This document shows, piece by piece, positions 1 to 9,433 of a stretch of DNA of 56,193 nucleotides. Source of the stretch: Myxococcales bacterium (GTDB lineage Bacteria; Myxococcota; Myxococcia; Myxococcales; Myxococcaceae); assembly GCA_016191815.1 (NCBI GenBank), contig JACPVI010000073.1:1-56193 (forward strand), written 5' to 3'. A program made the translations under genes and the position numbers. The notes beneath the pieces were generated by a model. The model was not told where the DNA came from. It ran no database searches and was given only the letters and a program-made list of their open reading frames with translations. Every line of letters begins with the position of its first letter. The first letter of the stretch is position 1.

Positions 1-232
1 CCCTCGTCGTGCCCCCGCCCAGGCCGCCCACCCTCGAGCCACTCAACGCAGAGCGGTATGCGCTGCGGATGAGCGTCGGCCCCGAATTCAAGCAGAGGCT
101 GGAGGAGGTGAAGTCCGCGTTGAGCCACCTCGTGCCGGACGGAAACTTCGAGACGGTGATGATGGAGTGCATGCGCATCGCCCTCGACGTCTGCTCGCGG
201 CGCCGCCGCGGTGCGAAAGCAGCGCCGCCGGC
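1..232 (+). pseudogene. C-terminal or internal fragment of an HNH-endonuclease-associated protein
   Basis: The reading frame is open at the left edge. It contains a segment like the conserved block AERYALRMSVGPEFKQ...VPDGNFE, which in myxobacterial HNH endonuclease proteins precedes the HNH domain. After about residue 70 the frame turns into low-complexity residues and no HNH motif follows in any frame. The same frame stays open to about 485, but that part overlaps the start of nrfH and looks non-coding. I infer a gene truncated on its 3' side, with its start outside the window. The family assignment rests on remembered similarity of this short block and is moderate. Confidence 0.5.
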
Positions 233-433
233 CGAGGCCAGTTCCGGGCCGGAACTGAAAAAGTTACAGCCTCCGGTGAGGGGCAGTGGCGCGGAGATGG
301 AGGGGCGCGAGCCGAGCCGGTACAGCAGCTCATCCGAGAGCGAGCGCAGCACGTCAGCGAAAGCCCACCTCCAGCAAACATCTGCCCCCCGGGATTCTTG
401 TAGCCCGTTGATTCTCTGCGGAGACTCCCAGCC

Positions 434-892
434 ATGGCGCTGCGGCGGCGGTTCTCCCTTGCTTGGGCGAGCGGGCTTGGCCTGAGCGTGCTGGTCGGGC
501 TGGCCGCGGGGGTGGCTGGGTACACCTTCGTCTACGCGCGGGGCGCCTCCTACCTCACCGACGACCCCGAGGCCTGCGCCAACTGCCACATCATGCGCGA
601 GCAGCTGAACGGCTGGCGCGCCTCCAGCCACCGGACCGCGGCGGTCTGCAACGACTGCCACACCCCCCACGGCTTCTGGGCCAAGTACTGGACCAAGGCG
701 CGAAATGGGTTCCATCACTCGGTGGCCTTCACCACCGGAGACTTCGCCGAGCCGATCCGCATCAAGGAGCACAACCGCGAGATGACCGAAGGAGCCTGCC
801 GGAGCTGCCACCGGGCCATCGTGGTGGCGATCGGCGGAGAGCCGGGAAGCGTGAGCTGCGTGCGCTGCCACCGGGAAGTGGGGCACCCCTGA
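434..892 (+). CDS. nrfH: Cytochrome c nitrite reductase small subunit NrfH
   Basis: Membrane-anchored tetraheme cytochrome c of the NapC/NirT/NrfH family. It takes electrons from menaquinol and passes them to NrfA in the periplasm. The 152-residue protein has one N-terminal transmembrane anchor (about residues 10-33) and four CxxCH heme sites at C48, C72, C122 and C142. That is the NrfH size and heme number; NapC proteins are larger. The ATG is preceded by a GGAGAC ribosome site. nrfA follows after 13 bases, so the two are almost certainly co-transcribed. No nrfBCD or nrfI maturation genes lie nearby, so cytochrome maturation must be encoded elsewhere. Confidence 0.95.
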   Translation: MALRRRFSLAWASGLGLSVLVGLAAGVAGYTFVYARGASYLTDDPEACANCHIMREQLNGWRASSHRTAAVCNDCHTPHGFWAKYWTKARNGFHHSVAFTTGDFAEPIRIKEHNREMTEGACRSCHRAIVVAIGGEPGSVSCVRCHREVGHP

Positions 893-905
893 GGGGAGGA
901 AGAAG

Positions 906-2287
<1,382 letters not shown>

Positions 2288-2291
<4 letters not shown>

Positions 2292-2854
2292 AAACCGAAG
2301 CCCAGGGTGAAGCTGACCGTCGGCTGCAGGGTGGACTGGGGCTGGACCAGCTCTTGCGCGTGGGGGAAGTAGGCGGCGGCGAGGTTCAGCTCACCCAACA
2401 GCTCGAAGCCGCCCCACACCGGGAGGAGCGTGCGGATGGAGGCCCCCAGCTCGGGGCCGGCGGTCTCCACTCCGGTGGGCCCGGCGCTGCCGAAGAAGAA
2501 GCCGGGAGCGTCCTCGCCGATCTGCAGCTCGGCGAACCCGAAGCCCACCCGGGGCTGGACCCAGCCGATCTCCGTCTTCCAGGAGGCCAGGGTCACCTTG
2601 GCGCGGAAGTGGGCAATCTCCGGATCCGGCTCGTGGTGGAGGAAACCCGAGCCGGTGCCACAGGCCTCGGCGCCGACAAGCTCGATGGGGGAAACCTCCA
2701 GGCAGAGCTCCGGGCGGCTCGAGGCGCTGGAGGGCCCCAGCCGGAAATTGACGTAGTTCCGGGCCGGGCGGGCAGGCGCGGACCGAGCGGTGGCCACCGG
2801 CTCGGAGGAGCCCGGCGCGGCGGCCAGGAGAGCCAAGGCGATTGGAAGCGTCAT
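2288..2854 (-). CDS. Hypothetical exported protein, likely outer-membrane beta-barrel
   Basis: 188 residues starting with a short signal peptide (MTLPIALALLAAAPG). The body alternates polar and hydrophobic residues, with strand-like segments such as AHFRAKVTLASW and RVGFGFAELQIG. It ends in TVSFTLGFGF, a terminal aromatic typical of outer-membrane barrels. At this length it would make about eight strands. I do not recognise a named family. It converges on nrfA with overlapping stops and is divergent from the methyltransferase at 2975. The Cys pair within ELCLEVSPIELVGAEACG could form a disulfide. Confidence 0.6.
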
Positions 2855-2974
2855 TGCTCGCTCCTAGGAGTTGCGGCGGCGGGAGAGTACACCTGCTTCG
2901 GCGGCGGGCGCCCATCCTGTCCGCAAGCCGACTCCCCTTCGCCGGAGGAGCTGAATTCGCCCGCGGCCTGAGCT

Positions 2975-3589
2975 ATGCCGCCACCCATGCTCCTCAATCG
3001 AATCGAGAAAGCGTTGATGAACAACCCGGTCCGCGCAGCGGTGCAGCGGAGCGTGGAGGCCAAGCGTCTGTTGGAGATGGGCGGTCGGATGTCGGGCGGC
3101 CGCGCGCTGGAGGTGGGATGCGGCCGGGGAGTGGGCGCCCAGGTCATCCTCGAGCAGTTCGGCGCGGAGAAGGTGGACGCCTTCGACCTCGACCCCTCGA
3201 TGGTGGAGCTGGCGCGGAGGCGGCTGGCGCGCTTCGGAGACCGGGCCCGGGTCTTCGTGGGGGACGCCGCGCGCATCGACGCCGCCGACGCCACCTACGA
3301 TGCGGTGTTCGACTTCGGCATCATCCACCACATCCCGGCCTGGCGGGAGGCGATGGGCGAAATCTTCCGGGTGCTCAAGCCCGGCGGGAAGCTCTACGCG
3401 GAGGAGGTGCTGCGGGCCTTCCTCGCCGCTCCGCTGATGCGGCGGCTGTTCGAGCACCCGCGCGAGGACCGCTTCGACCACGCCGAATTCCGGGCCGAGC
3501 TGGAGCGCCGAGGGTTCCGCCTCCTCGCCTCGCGGGAGTTGGCCGGCCTCTTCGGCTGGTACGTGGCGGAGCGCCCGCGGCCGAGCTGA
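2975..3589 (+). CDS. Class I SAM-dependent methyltransferase
   Basis: 204 residues with the Rossmann-type methyltransferase motifs in order. Motif I is ALEVGCGRGVGA (SAM binding), followed by an acidic end of strand 2 (FDLDPSMV), the GDAARID segment, the DFGIIHHIPAW motif 4 region and VLKPGGKLYAEE. Substrate is unknown; the layout resembles UbiE/Coq5-type small-molecule methyltransferases. The ATG at 2975 lies in the 120-base divergent gap with the minus-strand barrel protein. No neighbour suggests a pathway. Confidence 0.85.
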   Translation: MPPPMLLNRIEKALMNNPVRAAVQRSVEAKRLLEMGGRMSGGRALEVGCGRGVGAQVILEQFGAEKVDAFDLDPSMVELARRRLARFGDRARVFVGDAARIDAADATYDAVFDFGIIHHIPAWREAMGEIFRVLKPGGKLYAEEVLRAFLAAPLMRRLFEHPREDRFDHAEFRAELERRGFRLLASRELAGLFGWYVAERPRPS

Positions 3590-3677
3590 ACGGCGGTCAT
3601 GGCGCCTTCGCCGCCCAGTCCGTCGAACGAATTCCGCCCTCAAAGCCAGCACCGAGGCCGCCGCCTGACCGCGCCCA

Positions 3678-3712
3678 TTGAATCATTCCACCTTGCTGGC
3701 TACCATTCCACC
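3678..3712 (+). promoter_or_regulatory. Likely sigma-70 promoter with direct repeats before vapB
   Basis: TTGAAT (3678-3683) and TACCAT (3701-3706) are separated by 17 bases, and the -10 ends 6 bases before the ATG at 3713, so the message would be leaderless or nearly so. The 9-base direct repeat CATTCCACC occurs at 3684-3692 and 3704-3712, flanking the -10 box, and could be half-sites for the antitoxin autorepressor. This is inferred from sequence only. Confidence 0.5.
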
Positions 3713-3976
3713 ATGGCGGTGAACCTCAAGAGCCCGGAGGCCGAGGCGCTCCTCAAGCGGCTTGCTGAGCAGACCGGCGAGAGCCTGACGGAGGCCGCGA
3801 CGGTCGCCTTCCGCGAGCGCCTCGAACGGCACGAGAAAGCTCGCGCCCAAGTCCGCAAGCGCGCAGTGGGTGCTCTCTCTGACCTCTCTGACCTCATCCG
3901 CGAGGCTCGCGAAGCACGGGTGCCCGACGAGCGACCGCTCAAGCAGATCGCCGATGAGCTGTGGGGCAATGAGTGA
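3713..3976 (+). CDS. vapB: VapB-family antitoxin (PSK/Rv0623-like)
   Basis: 87 residues beginning MAVNLKSPEAEALLKRLAE. This is the short strand and helix typical of the PSK-type VapB that binds DNA as a dimer, followed by an Arg/Glu-rich helix and a flexible C-terminus that normally wraps the VapC toxin. The ATG at 3713 is chosen because the family starts exactly there; the frame is open further upstream. The C-terminus overlaps the downstream vapC remnant by 8 bases, the usual vapBC coupling. Its partner is truncated, so this antitoxin probably has no cognate active toxin at this locus. Confidence 0.8.
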   Translation: MAVNLKSPEAEALLKRLAEQTGESLTEAATVAFRERLERHEKARAQVRKRAVGALSDLSDLIREAREARVPDERPLKQIADELWGNE

Positions 3977-4193
3977 GCACCGCCTGGTGGCACGCCTCGA
4001 ACCAGAGGTGGTTCCGTTCGAAATGGTCCATCTGGGCTGGGCGCGGGACGCGTTCCGCCGTTTCGGCAAGGGGCGGCACGCCGCGGCGCTGAACCTGGGC
4101 GACTGCATCGCCTACGCTACCGCCCGCCACGCGGCGCTGCCGCTGCTGTACAAGGGCTCGGACTTCGCTCTGACCGACATCGAATCGGCGTAG
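3969..4193 (+). pseudogene. vapC: vapC toxin remnant lacking the N-terminal half of the PIN domain
   Basis: The 75-codon frame from the ATG at 3969 ends with the typical VapC C-terminal block: RRFGKGRHAAALNLGDCIAYA followed by PLLYKGSDFALTD. A full VapC is about 130 residues and begins with a strand ending in a catalytic Asp (hDTSA) and then a Glu near residue 40. Both are absent, because homology starts right after MSEHRLVARL. An in-frame internal deletion of roughly 55-60 residues is the simplest explanation. The remaining fragment keeps the third and fourth acidic positions (GD and SD) but should not fold as an active RNase. Confidence 0.75.
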
Positions 4194-4275
4194 GCGTCGG
4201 AGTCTCCGGCCGGCGCACTTCGGCTGGCAGGTGGCACAGCGTCCGCGGCGAGAGTATTGCGCGAGCTCGGGTGCC

Positions 4276-5058
4276 CTACCGCTCCACCCGGGTCGGGGCC
4301 TGGAACTCGACCTGGGGCAGCCTGGGGGCCATGTTCCCGGTGGCGTCGTACGCCTCGATGGTGGCCTTGTAAGCGCGTCCGTCGTCGAAGGTGAAACTTC
4401 CCGAGCACTCGTCGTGGCCCATCATCGCCTCTGCGCCATCGAGCGGGAGGAAGTATGTCTGAGTCAGGTTGCTCCCCCGGGCGCGCCGGAGGGACACCAC
4501 CAGGTAGGAGGGGCTCTCCTCGGTGAGGGTGGTAGTCACCTTGAGGAAGCGGGTGAGGGAGTCGCCCTCGCCGCGGTGGATTCCCTCCACCACCGCGGGC
4601 TTGAGCAGGTACTTGGGCGGCGCCTCGTCGGCGGAGTCGCCGGCGCGCCAGGTGAAAGTCTCACCCGCGCCCTGGTTGAGGATGACGTAGCTCGGGAGGT
4701 GGGCGTCCGCCATCAAGGTGTAGCTGCGGTTCGGCTGGAGCCTCTGGTTGGGCTTGAGCATCACCGCCACCCGGTGGGCGGTGCTCTTCCACCCCTGGAG
4801 CACCTTCACCGAGACCGAATCGTCCTGGGCGCGCAAGATGAGCTCCTGGCCGACCAGGTTGGAGACTCGCGCCTGCTCGGCGCCCACTCCCTCCAGGATG
4901 AAGCGAACGTTGGTGGGCACCACCGCCCCGGGCGCGGGGAAAGCGAGGATGCCGTCCCGCTTGCAGCCCGCCTCCGCAGAGGAGGCGGCCAGGGCGAGGC
5001 CGATGGCAATCAGCAAGAAGCGCACGGGCGACAGCTTACGGCCGGCGGGGCGCCGCAT
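4276..5058 (-). CDS. Hypothetical secreted protein with Ig-like character
   Basis: 260 residues with a signal peptide (RFLLIAIGLALAASSAEAG) and a cleavage site after AEA. The mature part begins GCKRDGILAFPAPGAVVPTNVRF, which resembles Ig-like or bacterial Ig-fold openings (P..G...P.N). Two further beta-rich segments follow, including SYTLMAD and SYLVVSL, with a second Cys near DECSGSFTF that could pair with the first. No catalytic motif is visible. The gene ends before the DUF3467 gene on the same strand is reached and may be transcribed with it. Confidence 0.6.
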   Translation of the reverse strand: MRRPAGRKLSPVRFLLIAIGLALAASSAEAGCKRDGILAFPAPGAVVPTNVRFILEGVGAEQARVSNLVGQELILRAQDDSVSVKVLQGWKSTAHRVAVMLKPNQRLQPNRSYTLMADAHLPSYVILNQGAGETFTWRAGDSADEAPPKYLLKPAVVEGIHRGEGDSLTRFLKVTTTLTEESPSYLVVSLRRARGSNLTQTYFLPLDGAEAMMGHDECSGSFTFDDGRAYKATIEAYDATGNMAPRLPQVEFQAPTRVER

Positions 5059-5077
5059 TCACCTGTCGCACAGCGCC

Positions 5078-5365
5078 TCAGTGTATCGGGTTTCCGGGGT
5101 CGCTCACTTCGATGGTGCCGAAGCGCGCCTCGAACTTGGCCAGGTTGTCCTGAATCGCCGAGAGCAGCCGCTTCATGTGCTTGGGGTTGGTGATGATTCG
5201 CGAGCGCACCGTGGCCTTGGGCTGCTGCGGCTGGACGTAGATGAAGTCCAGGGTGAACTCGGTCTCGGTGTGGTTGACCAGCGCCATGTTGATGTACGCC
5301 CCGTTGGCAAGCTGGTCGTCGAGCTGAATCTGGAGCTGGATTTCTGCTGGCTTGGTCTCCGCCAT
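5078..5365 (-). CDS. DUF3467 family protein
   Basis: 95 residues starting MAETKPAEIQLQIQLDD. The frame is open further upstream, but homology and composition start at this ATG. The central block ANGAYINMALVNHTETEF and the RIITNPKHMKRLL segment match the small DUF3467 family, which is widespread in bacteria and of unknown function. It lies 20 bases upstream of the minus-strand secreted protein and is divergent from the hydrolase at 5442, with overlapping 5' regions. A candidate -10 (TATGGA) lies eight bases before the ATG. Confidence 0.8.
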   Translation of the reverse strand: MAETKPAEIQLQIQLDDQLANGAYINMALVNHTETEFTLDFIYVQPQQPKATVRSRIITNPKHMKRLLSAIQDNLAKFEARFGTIEVSDPGNPIH

Positions 5366-5441
5366 GAAACGAGTCCATATCGCTTGGCCGCGGGCGTTGC
5401 TAGCTTCTTCCCTGCCGATGGTCGAGCCGAGGTCGGACCCT

Positions 5442-6194
5442 ATGACGGCTCCGTTCGAGCTGGGCGGGGGAGACGACGCCTGCCTGCTTCTGCACGGCTT
5501 CACCGGAAGCCCCTGGGAGATGCGCCCCTTGGGCGAGGCCTTGGCCGCCCGCGGCTACTACGTGAGCGGCATCCGCCTGCCCGGCCACGGCGCCTCCGCC
5601 GCCCTGGAGCAGGTCACCCACCGCGACTGGGAGCAGGCAGCCGAGGACGCGCTGCTCTCGCTCCGCAACTTCCGGCAAGTCTTCGTGGCCGGCCTCTCCA
5701 TGGGGGCCCTGCTCGCCCTCTTGCTCGCCGCCCGGCACCCGGAGCGAGTGCACGCTCTGGCGCTGCTCGCCCCGGCGATGCGCTTCGCCCGGCTCCCGGT
5801 CCGGCTGCTCAAGGCGGTGCGGGGATTGCCGCTGCTCGAGTTTTTCTGGCCCCGCTTCGAGAAGACGCGAAGCGACATCGAGGACGCCTCGGTGCGCGCG
5901 GAGGCTCCGGTCTTGCGCAAGGTGCCCTCCGCCTGGCTCCACGACTTGTGGGCGGTGCAGGACAAGGCGCGGGCCGCCCTGGGACAGGTGCACGCCCCCT
6001 CCCTCATCGCCGCCGCCGAGAAGGACCACGTGGTGTCGATGGGCGGCGCGAGGGAGCTGGCGAGGGGCCTCATCAACGCCCCCGCGGTGCGCTTCATCGC
6101 GGTGAGCGAGGGCTTCCACATCCTCACCCGCGACAAGGGCCGCGAGGTGGTGCTCGGAGAAGTCGCCGAATTCTTCGACCGGCTGAAAGGCTAG
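5442..6194 (+). CDS. Alpha/beta hydrolase, carboxylesterase / monoacylglycerol-lipase type
   Basis: About 250 residues with the esterase fold. The LLHGFTGSPWEM segment forms the oxyanion region, the nucleophile elbow is GLSMG with the catalytic Ser, the acid is in AAEKDHVV and the catalytic His in SEGFHILT. This arrangement matches the Est30/YvaK carboxylesterase group, which acts on short- or medium-chain acyl esters. I place the start at ATG 5442, after a GAGG box; ATG 5418 in the same frame is possible. It lies 10 bases upstream of glpK, and a lipase followed by glycerol kinase would make sense for using acylglycerols. Confidence 0.85.
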   Translation: MTAPFELGGGDDACLLLHGFTGSPWEMRPLGEALAARGYYVSGIRLPGHGASAALEQVTHRDWEQAAEDALLSLRNFRQVFVAGLSMGALLALLLAARHPERVHALALLAPAMRFARLPVRLLKAVRGLPLLEFFWPRFEKTRSDIEDASVRAEAPVLRKVPSAWLHDLWAVQDKARAALGQVHAPSLIAAAEKDHVVSMGGARELARGLINAPAVRFIAVSEGFHILTRDKGREVVLGEVAEFFDRLKG

Positions 6195-6204
6195 GCTCGT
6201 TTCC

Positions 6205-7680
6205 ATGGCGAAGCACGTGCTGGCCATCGACCAGGGCACCACCGGCACCCACGTGGCCATCCTCGACTCGAAGCTCCGGGTGGCCGGGAAGGCCTACCGG
6301 GAGTTCCGCCAGCACTTCCCCAGGCCCGGCTGGGTGGAGCACGACTTGGGGGAGATTTGGGAGTCGGTGGAGTACTGCATCGCCAAGGGCCTGCGCGACG
6401 CCCGCATCAAGGCGAAGGACCTCGCCGCCATCGGCATCACCAACCAGCGGGAAACCACCGGGCTGTGGACGCGCGAGGGAAAGCCCATCCACAAGGCCAT
6501 CGTCTGGCAGGACCGGCGCACCGCCTCCTTCTGCGCGGAGCTCAAATCGCGCGGCGAGGAGGAGCGGGTCCGCGAGCGCACCGGGCTGGTGCTCGACCCG
6601 TACTTCTCCGGCACCAAGCTTTGCTGGCTGCTCGAGAACGTGAAGGAGGCGCGGGCGCGGGCGGAAGCCGGAGAGCTGTGCTTCGGCACCATCGACACCT
6701 GGCTGGTCTACAAGCTGACCGGCGGGAAGGCCCACGTCACCGACGTCTCCAACGCGAGCCGGACGCTGCTGATGGACCTCTCCTCGCTTGGCTGGAGCGC
6801 GGAGATGCGCGCGCTCTTCGGGGTACCGGCGCAGCTCTTGCCCGAGATCCGCACCTCCTCCGAGGTATATGGGGCGACCCGCGGGCTGCGCTCGCTCCCG
6901 GACGGCATCCCGGTGGCGGGGATGGCGGGAGACCAGCAGGCGGCGCTCTTCGGGCAGGCTTGTTTCGAGCCGGGCGAGTCCAAGTGCACCTACGGGACCG
7001 GGGCCTTCCTCCTGATGAACGTGGGGGAGGCGCCGGTGCGCTCGCGCTCCGGGCTCCTCTCCACCGTGGCCTGGAGACTGGGCGGCCGCACCACCTACGC
7101 CCTGGAGGGCAGCGCCTTCATCGCCGGGGCGGCGGTGCAGTGGCTGCGCGACGGGCTGGGCCTCATCCGCAAGGCCGCCGAGGTGGAGAAGCTGGCCCGA
7201 GAGGTGAAGGACTGCGGCGAGGTGGTGTTCGTCCCCGCCCTGGCCGGCCTGGGCGCGCCGCACTGGCGGCCCGAGGCCCGCGGGCTCTTCGCCGGCATCG
7301 ATCGCTCCACCACCAAGGCCCACCTGGCGCGCGCGGTGCTGGAGGGAGTGGCGCTGCAGATTCTCGACCTTTTGGAGGCGATGAAGCGCGACAGCGGCCG
7401 CGAGGTGCCGCGCCTCAAGGTGGACGGCGGGGCGGCGGCGAACGGGCTGCTGATGCAATTCCAGGCGGACGTCTTGGGCACCGAGGTGGTGCGGCCGAAG
7501 AATCTGGAGACCACCAGCCTGGGAGCGGCCTTCCTCGCCGGGCTGGGCGCCGAGGTGTGGCGGGGGACGGAGGAGATCCGCCGCGCCTGGAGGGCCGACC
7601 GGGTGTTCAAGCCGAGGATGCCCGCCTCGGAGAAAGAGCGTCACCTCGCCAAGTGGCGCCGGGCGGTGGAGCGGGCTTGA
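6205..7680 (+). CDS. glpK: Glycerol kinase
   Basis: 491 residues, full length for the FGGY family. It phosphorylates glycerol to glycerol-3-phosphate with ATP in the cytoplasm. Visible motifs are the N-terminal phosphate loop DQGTTGTH, NQRETTGLW, WQDRRTA, GTIDTWLVYKLTGG, the glycerol-site region GMAGDQQAALFGQ, the GTGAFLL adenosine loop, and LKVDGGAAANG near the C-terminus. These are all classic GlpK positions. It follows the hydrolase closely and is translationally coupled to the next lipoprotein. No glpF or glpD is present nearby. Confidence 0.95.
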   Translation: MAKHVLAIDQGTTGTHVAILDSKLRVAGKAYREFRQHFPRPGWVEHDLGEIWESVEYCIAKGLRDARIKAKDLAAIGITNQRETTGLWTREGKPIHKAIVWQDRRTASFCAELKSRGEEERVRERTGLVLDPYFSGTKLCWLLENVKEARARAEAGELCFGTIDTWLVYKLTGGKAHVTDVSNASRTLLMDLSSLGWSAEMRALFGVPAQLLPEIRTSSEVYGATRGLRSLPDGIPVAGMAGDQQAALFGQACFEPGESKCTYGTGAFLLMNVGEAPVRSRSGLLSTVAWRLGGRTTYALEGSAFIAGAAVQWLRDGLGLIRKAAEVEKLAREVKDCGEVVFVPALAGLGAPHWRPEARGLFAGIDRSTTKAHLARAVLEGVALQILDLLEAMKRDSGREVPRLKVDGGAAANGLLMQFQADVLGTEVVRPKNLETTSLGAAFLAGLGAEVWRGTEEIRRAWRADRVFKPRMPASEKERHLAKWRRAVERA

Positions 7681-8399
7681 GGGCCCTGGCCGTTTTTTTT
7701 CTCGCCGCGCTCTCCTGCAGCCGGTGCCAGCGGGGAGAGCCGCCCGCCCTCGCCGATGCAGGGAAGGCGGTGAAGGAGCGGCGCTCCATCGACCTCAAGA
7801 CGGCGCTCTTCACCGTCTATCCGGAGTTCCGCTTCTCGCGCATCGAGGAGGGCTACGCCACCTACCGGAGGAGGCTGCGCTGGAAGCTGCCGGAGGGGAA
7901 GAGCCTCACCATGGCCCTCTCGCCGCTCCTTGCGGAGAAGGGCTTCACTCCGTCGGACGGAGGGGGAGGGGCCATCGCGGTGAGGAGGCCGTTCGAGCTG
8001 GCGGCGGAGCAGGTGGGGGAGGAGGTGATGCTGGCGGTGAGTCTGCCCATCGGGAACGAGGACGTGGGGAGGCTCCTCCAGTCGCCGGCCCCGATGAATT
8101 CGGAGCAGCTGGGGCTCTACGTGCCGATGCCGGCGGGGGCGGAGGTGGTGGAGGAAACCTTCGTGCTCTTCTTGCGCTACTCGGCGCGAGAGGACCGGGC
8201 AGAGTCATTGGTGCGCCAGTTGGTGGAACTGCTGACGGGCTCGGACTGGGAGGTGGCGTCGCTTCCGGGCGACTGGCCCGACGGCGGCGCGGCGGCGAAG
8301 GGGGACATCCTGCTCCGGCGAAGCAGCGCCGGCACGGTGCTGCACATCGAGCGAGGCGGTGAGCAGGTGCGGCTCGAGCTGACCCAGCCGCTCCACTGA
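7677..8399 (+). CDS. Hypothetical lipoprotein
   Basis: About 240 residues. I place the start at TTG 7677, which overlaps the glpK stop (TTGA). This gives MRALAVFFLAALSCSRCQRG, a lipoprotein signal with Cys after LS. No other start in the frame gives a signal peptide. The mature protein has two similar alpha/beta halves, and segments such as RRRLRWKLPEGKSLTMALS and VLFLRYSAREDRAESLV recur in character. It has no motif I can name. It shares the glpK transcript and ends at a strong hairpin facing the convergent mercury-type operon. Confidence 0.6.
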   Translation: MRALAVFFLAALSCSRCQRGEPPALADAGKAVKERRSIDLKTALFTVYPEFRFSRIEEGYATYRRRLRWKLPEGKSLTMALSPLLAEKGFTPSDGGGGAIAVRRPFELAAEQVGEEVMLAVSLPIGNEDVGRLLQSPAPMNSEQLGLYVPMPAGAEVVEETFVLFLRYSAREDRAESLVRQLVELLTGSDWEVASLPGDWPDGGAAAKGDILLRRSSAGTVLHIERGGEQVRLELTQPLH

Positions 8400-8401
8400 A
8401 A

Positions 8402-8439
8402 GCCCCTCTCCCCGCAAGCGGGGAGCGGCAGTGAGGGGC
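8402..8439. terminator. Bidirectional terminator-like nested hairpin
   Basis: Between the convergent stops at 8399 and 8441. An outer stem GCCCCTC/GAGGGGC (8402-8408 with 8433-8439) encloses an inner stem CTCCCCGC/GCGGGGAG (8408-8415 with 8418-8425). There is no clear U-tract on either side, but the position and symmetry suit termination from both directions. Confidence 0.6.
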
Positions 8440-8440
8440 C

Positions 8441-8710
8441 CTACCGAACCGGCTGGCCGAGCCCGGCGGCGCGCAGCTTGCCTTCCTCCACCCCGCGGCC
8501 GGCGCAGCAGTCCGCCAGTTTCCCGTTGATGGCCACCGCCGGGACGGAGCGCACCCCGAGGACCTTGGCCCTCCCCGCCACCTTGGGGTCGCGCATGTCG
8601 AGCACCGTCACCTCGCAGGAAGGACAGGCGATGGTGTTCACCAGCCGGGTGGTGTCCTCGCAGGCCGGACAGCCGGCGCTGAAAACTTCTATCTTCCGCT
8701 TTTGAGCCAT
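8441..8710 (-). CDS. Small thioredoxin/glutaredoxin-like protein
   Basis: 89 residues beginning MAQKRKIEVFSAGCPACEDT. It has a redox-type CPAC motif after the first strand, a second Cys pair (CPSC) and the cis-Pro region VRSVPAVAINGK, then DCCAGRG near the end. This is a compact thioredoxin fold. It is the third gene of a minus-strand operon after merR and the MerC fusion, 14 bases downstream of the latter. I infer a role in metal handling or in reducing a metal-bound partner; six cysteines could also bind mercury directly. Confidence 0.75.
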   Translation of the reverse strand: MAQKRKIEVFSAGCPACEDTTRLVNTIACPSCEVTVLDMRDPKVAGRAKVLGVRSVPAVAINGKLADCCAGRGVEEGKLRAAGLGQPVR

Positions 8711-8724
8711 GCCGCTTTCTCCTC

Positions 8725-9429
8725 TCACTTCGATGGGACGCACGAAGGGCAAGCCTCCAGCCGCCTCCGCGGCCAGGAGTTCCACAGCGAAGCCGCCACC
8801 AACAGGCCCAGGCCGGCGTACATCGCCACGTCGCTGTCGAAGGCGAACTTGCCCAAGAGGACCACCGCCGAGGCAGCGATGCCGGCGCCCAGCGGCCCGT
8901 AGCCGCGGCGAGTGCGAGCCCGGAAGGCCAGCGCTGCGTTCGCCACGAGCAGGAAGGCGGCGGTCAGCGGAAGCAGCCAGGCGCTCTCGATGAGGAAGGG
9001 CAAGCCCAAAGAGCTCAAGAAGCCGGCGTAGGCGGGCCAGCAGGCCGGGCAGGCGAGCTTGGGGAGCATCGCGGCGCCGATCCCCGGCAAGACGGCGAGG
9101 CTCAACCTCCACCCCCCGCGGTCGGCAGCCTGGGCGCGCCGAAGCGCGGCGGCGATCTGCGAGACCTGCGGGACGCCGGTGACGCCTCCGCCGGCTGCCT
9201 CATAGAGGCGGCAACTCGATTCCTCACCGGGGCTGGCGCCGGCCACGTCCTGGCCGTCGACCAGGATGGTGGGCGAACCGTAGCCGCGGGCGTGGGCGGG
9301 CGCCTCTTCGATCAAGTGTTCCGACCAACGCGCCGGAAGCTGGACCTCGGCAAACGCCTCGAGCAGGTTGGCCCGGGCCTGGGTCACGTTCGGGCACTGG
9401 CGGTCATAAATCAGCTCTACCGTCGGCAT
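8725..9429 (-). CDS. Thioredoxin-like domain fused to a MerC-like mercury transporter
   Basis: 234 residues in two parts. Residues 1 to about 98 resemble a thioredoxin-like domain with a single Cys in DRQCPNVTQA and the segment YGSPTILVDGQDV. Residues from about 105 onward form four hydrophobic helices with LACPACWPAYAGFLSSLG in the first, then a C-terminal CPSC. The paired cysteines in the first helix followed by four helices are characteristic of MerC-type inner-membrane Hg(II) uptake proteins. The gene starts 4 bases after merR, so it is under MerR control. No merA reductase or separate merP lies in the window; the N-terminal domain may replace MerP. Confidence 0.75.
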   Translation of the reverse strand: MPTVELIYDRQCPNVTQARANLLEAFAEVQLPARWSEHLIEEAPAHARGYGSPTILVDGQDVAGASPGEESSCRLYEAAGGGVTGVPQVSQIAAALRRAQAADRGGWRLSLAVLPGIGAAMLPKLACPACWPAYAGFLSSLGLPFLIESAWLLPLTAAFLLVANAALAFRARTRRGYGPLGAGIAASAVVLLGKFAFDSDVAMYAGLGLLVAASLWNSWPRRRLEACPSCVPSK

Positions 9430-9433
9430 GGCG

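Noticed and set aside
233-485. Continuation of the first open frame into nrfH as a real protein
   Set aside because: The residues become Ser/Pro/Gly low complexity and overlap the nrfH signal anchor; no HNH motif appears.
6192-6204. TAGGCT 7 bases before glpK as another leaderless -10 box
   Set aside because: It coincides with the stop codon of the upstream hydrolase and has no -35; glpK is more likely read from the upstream gene.
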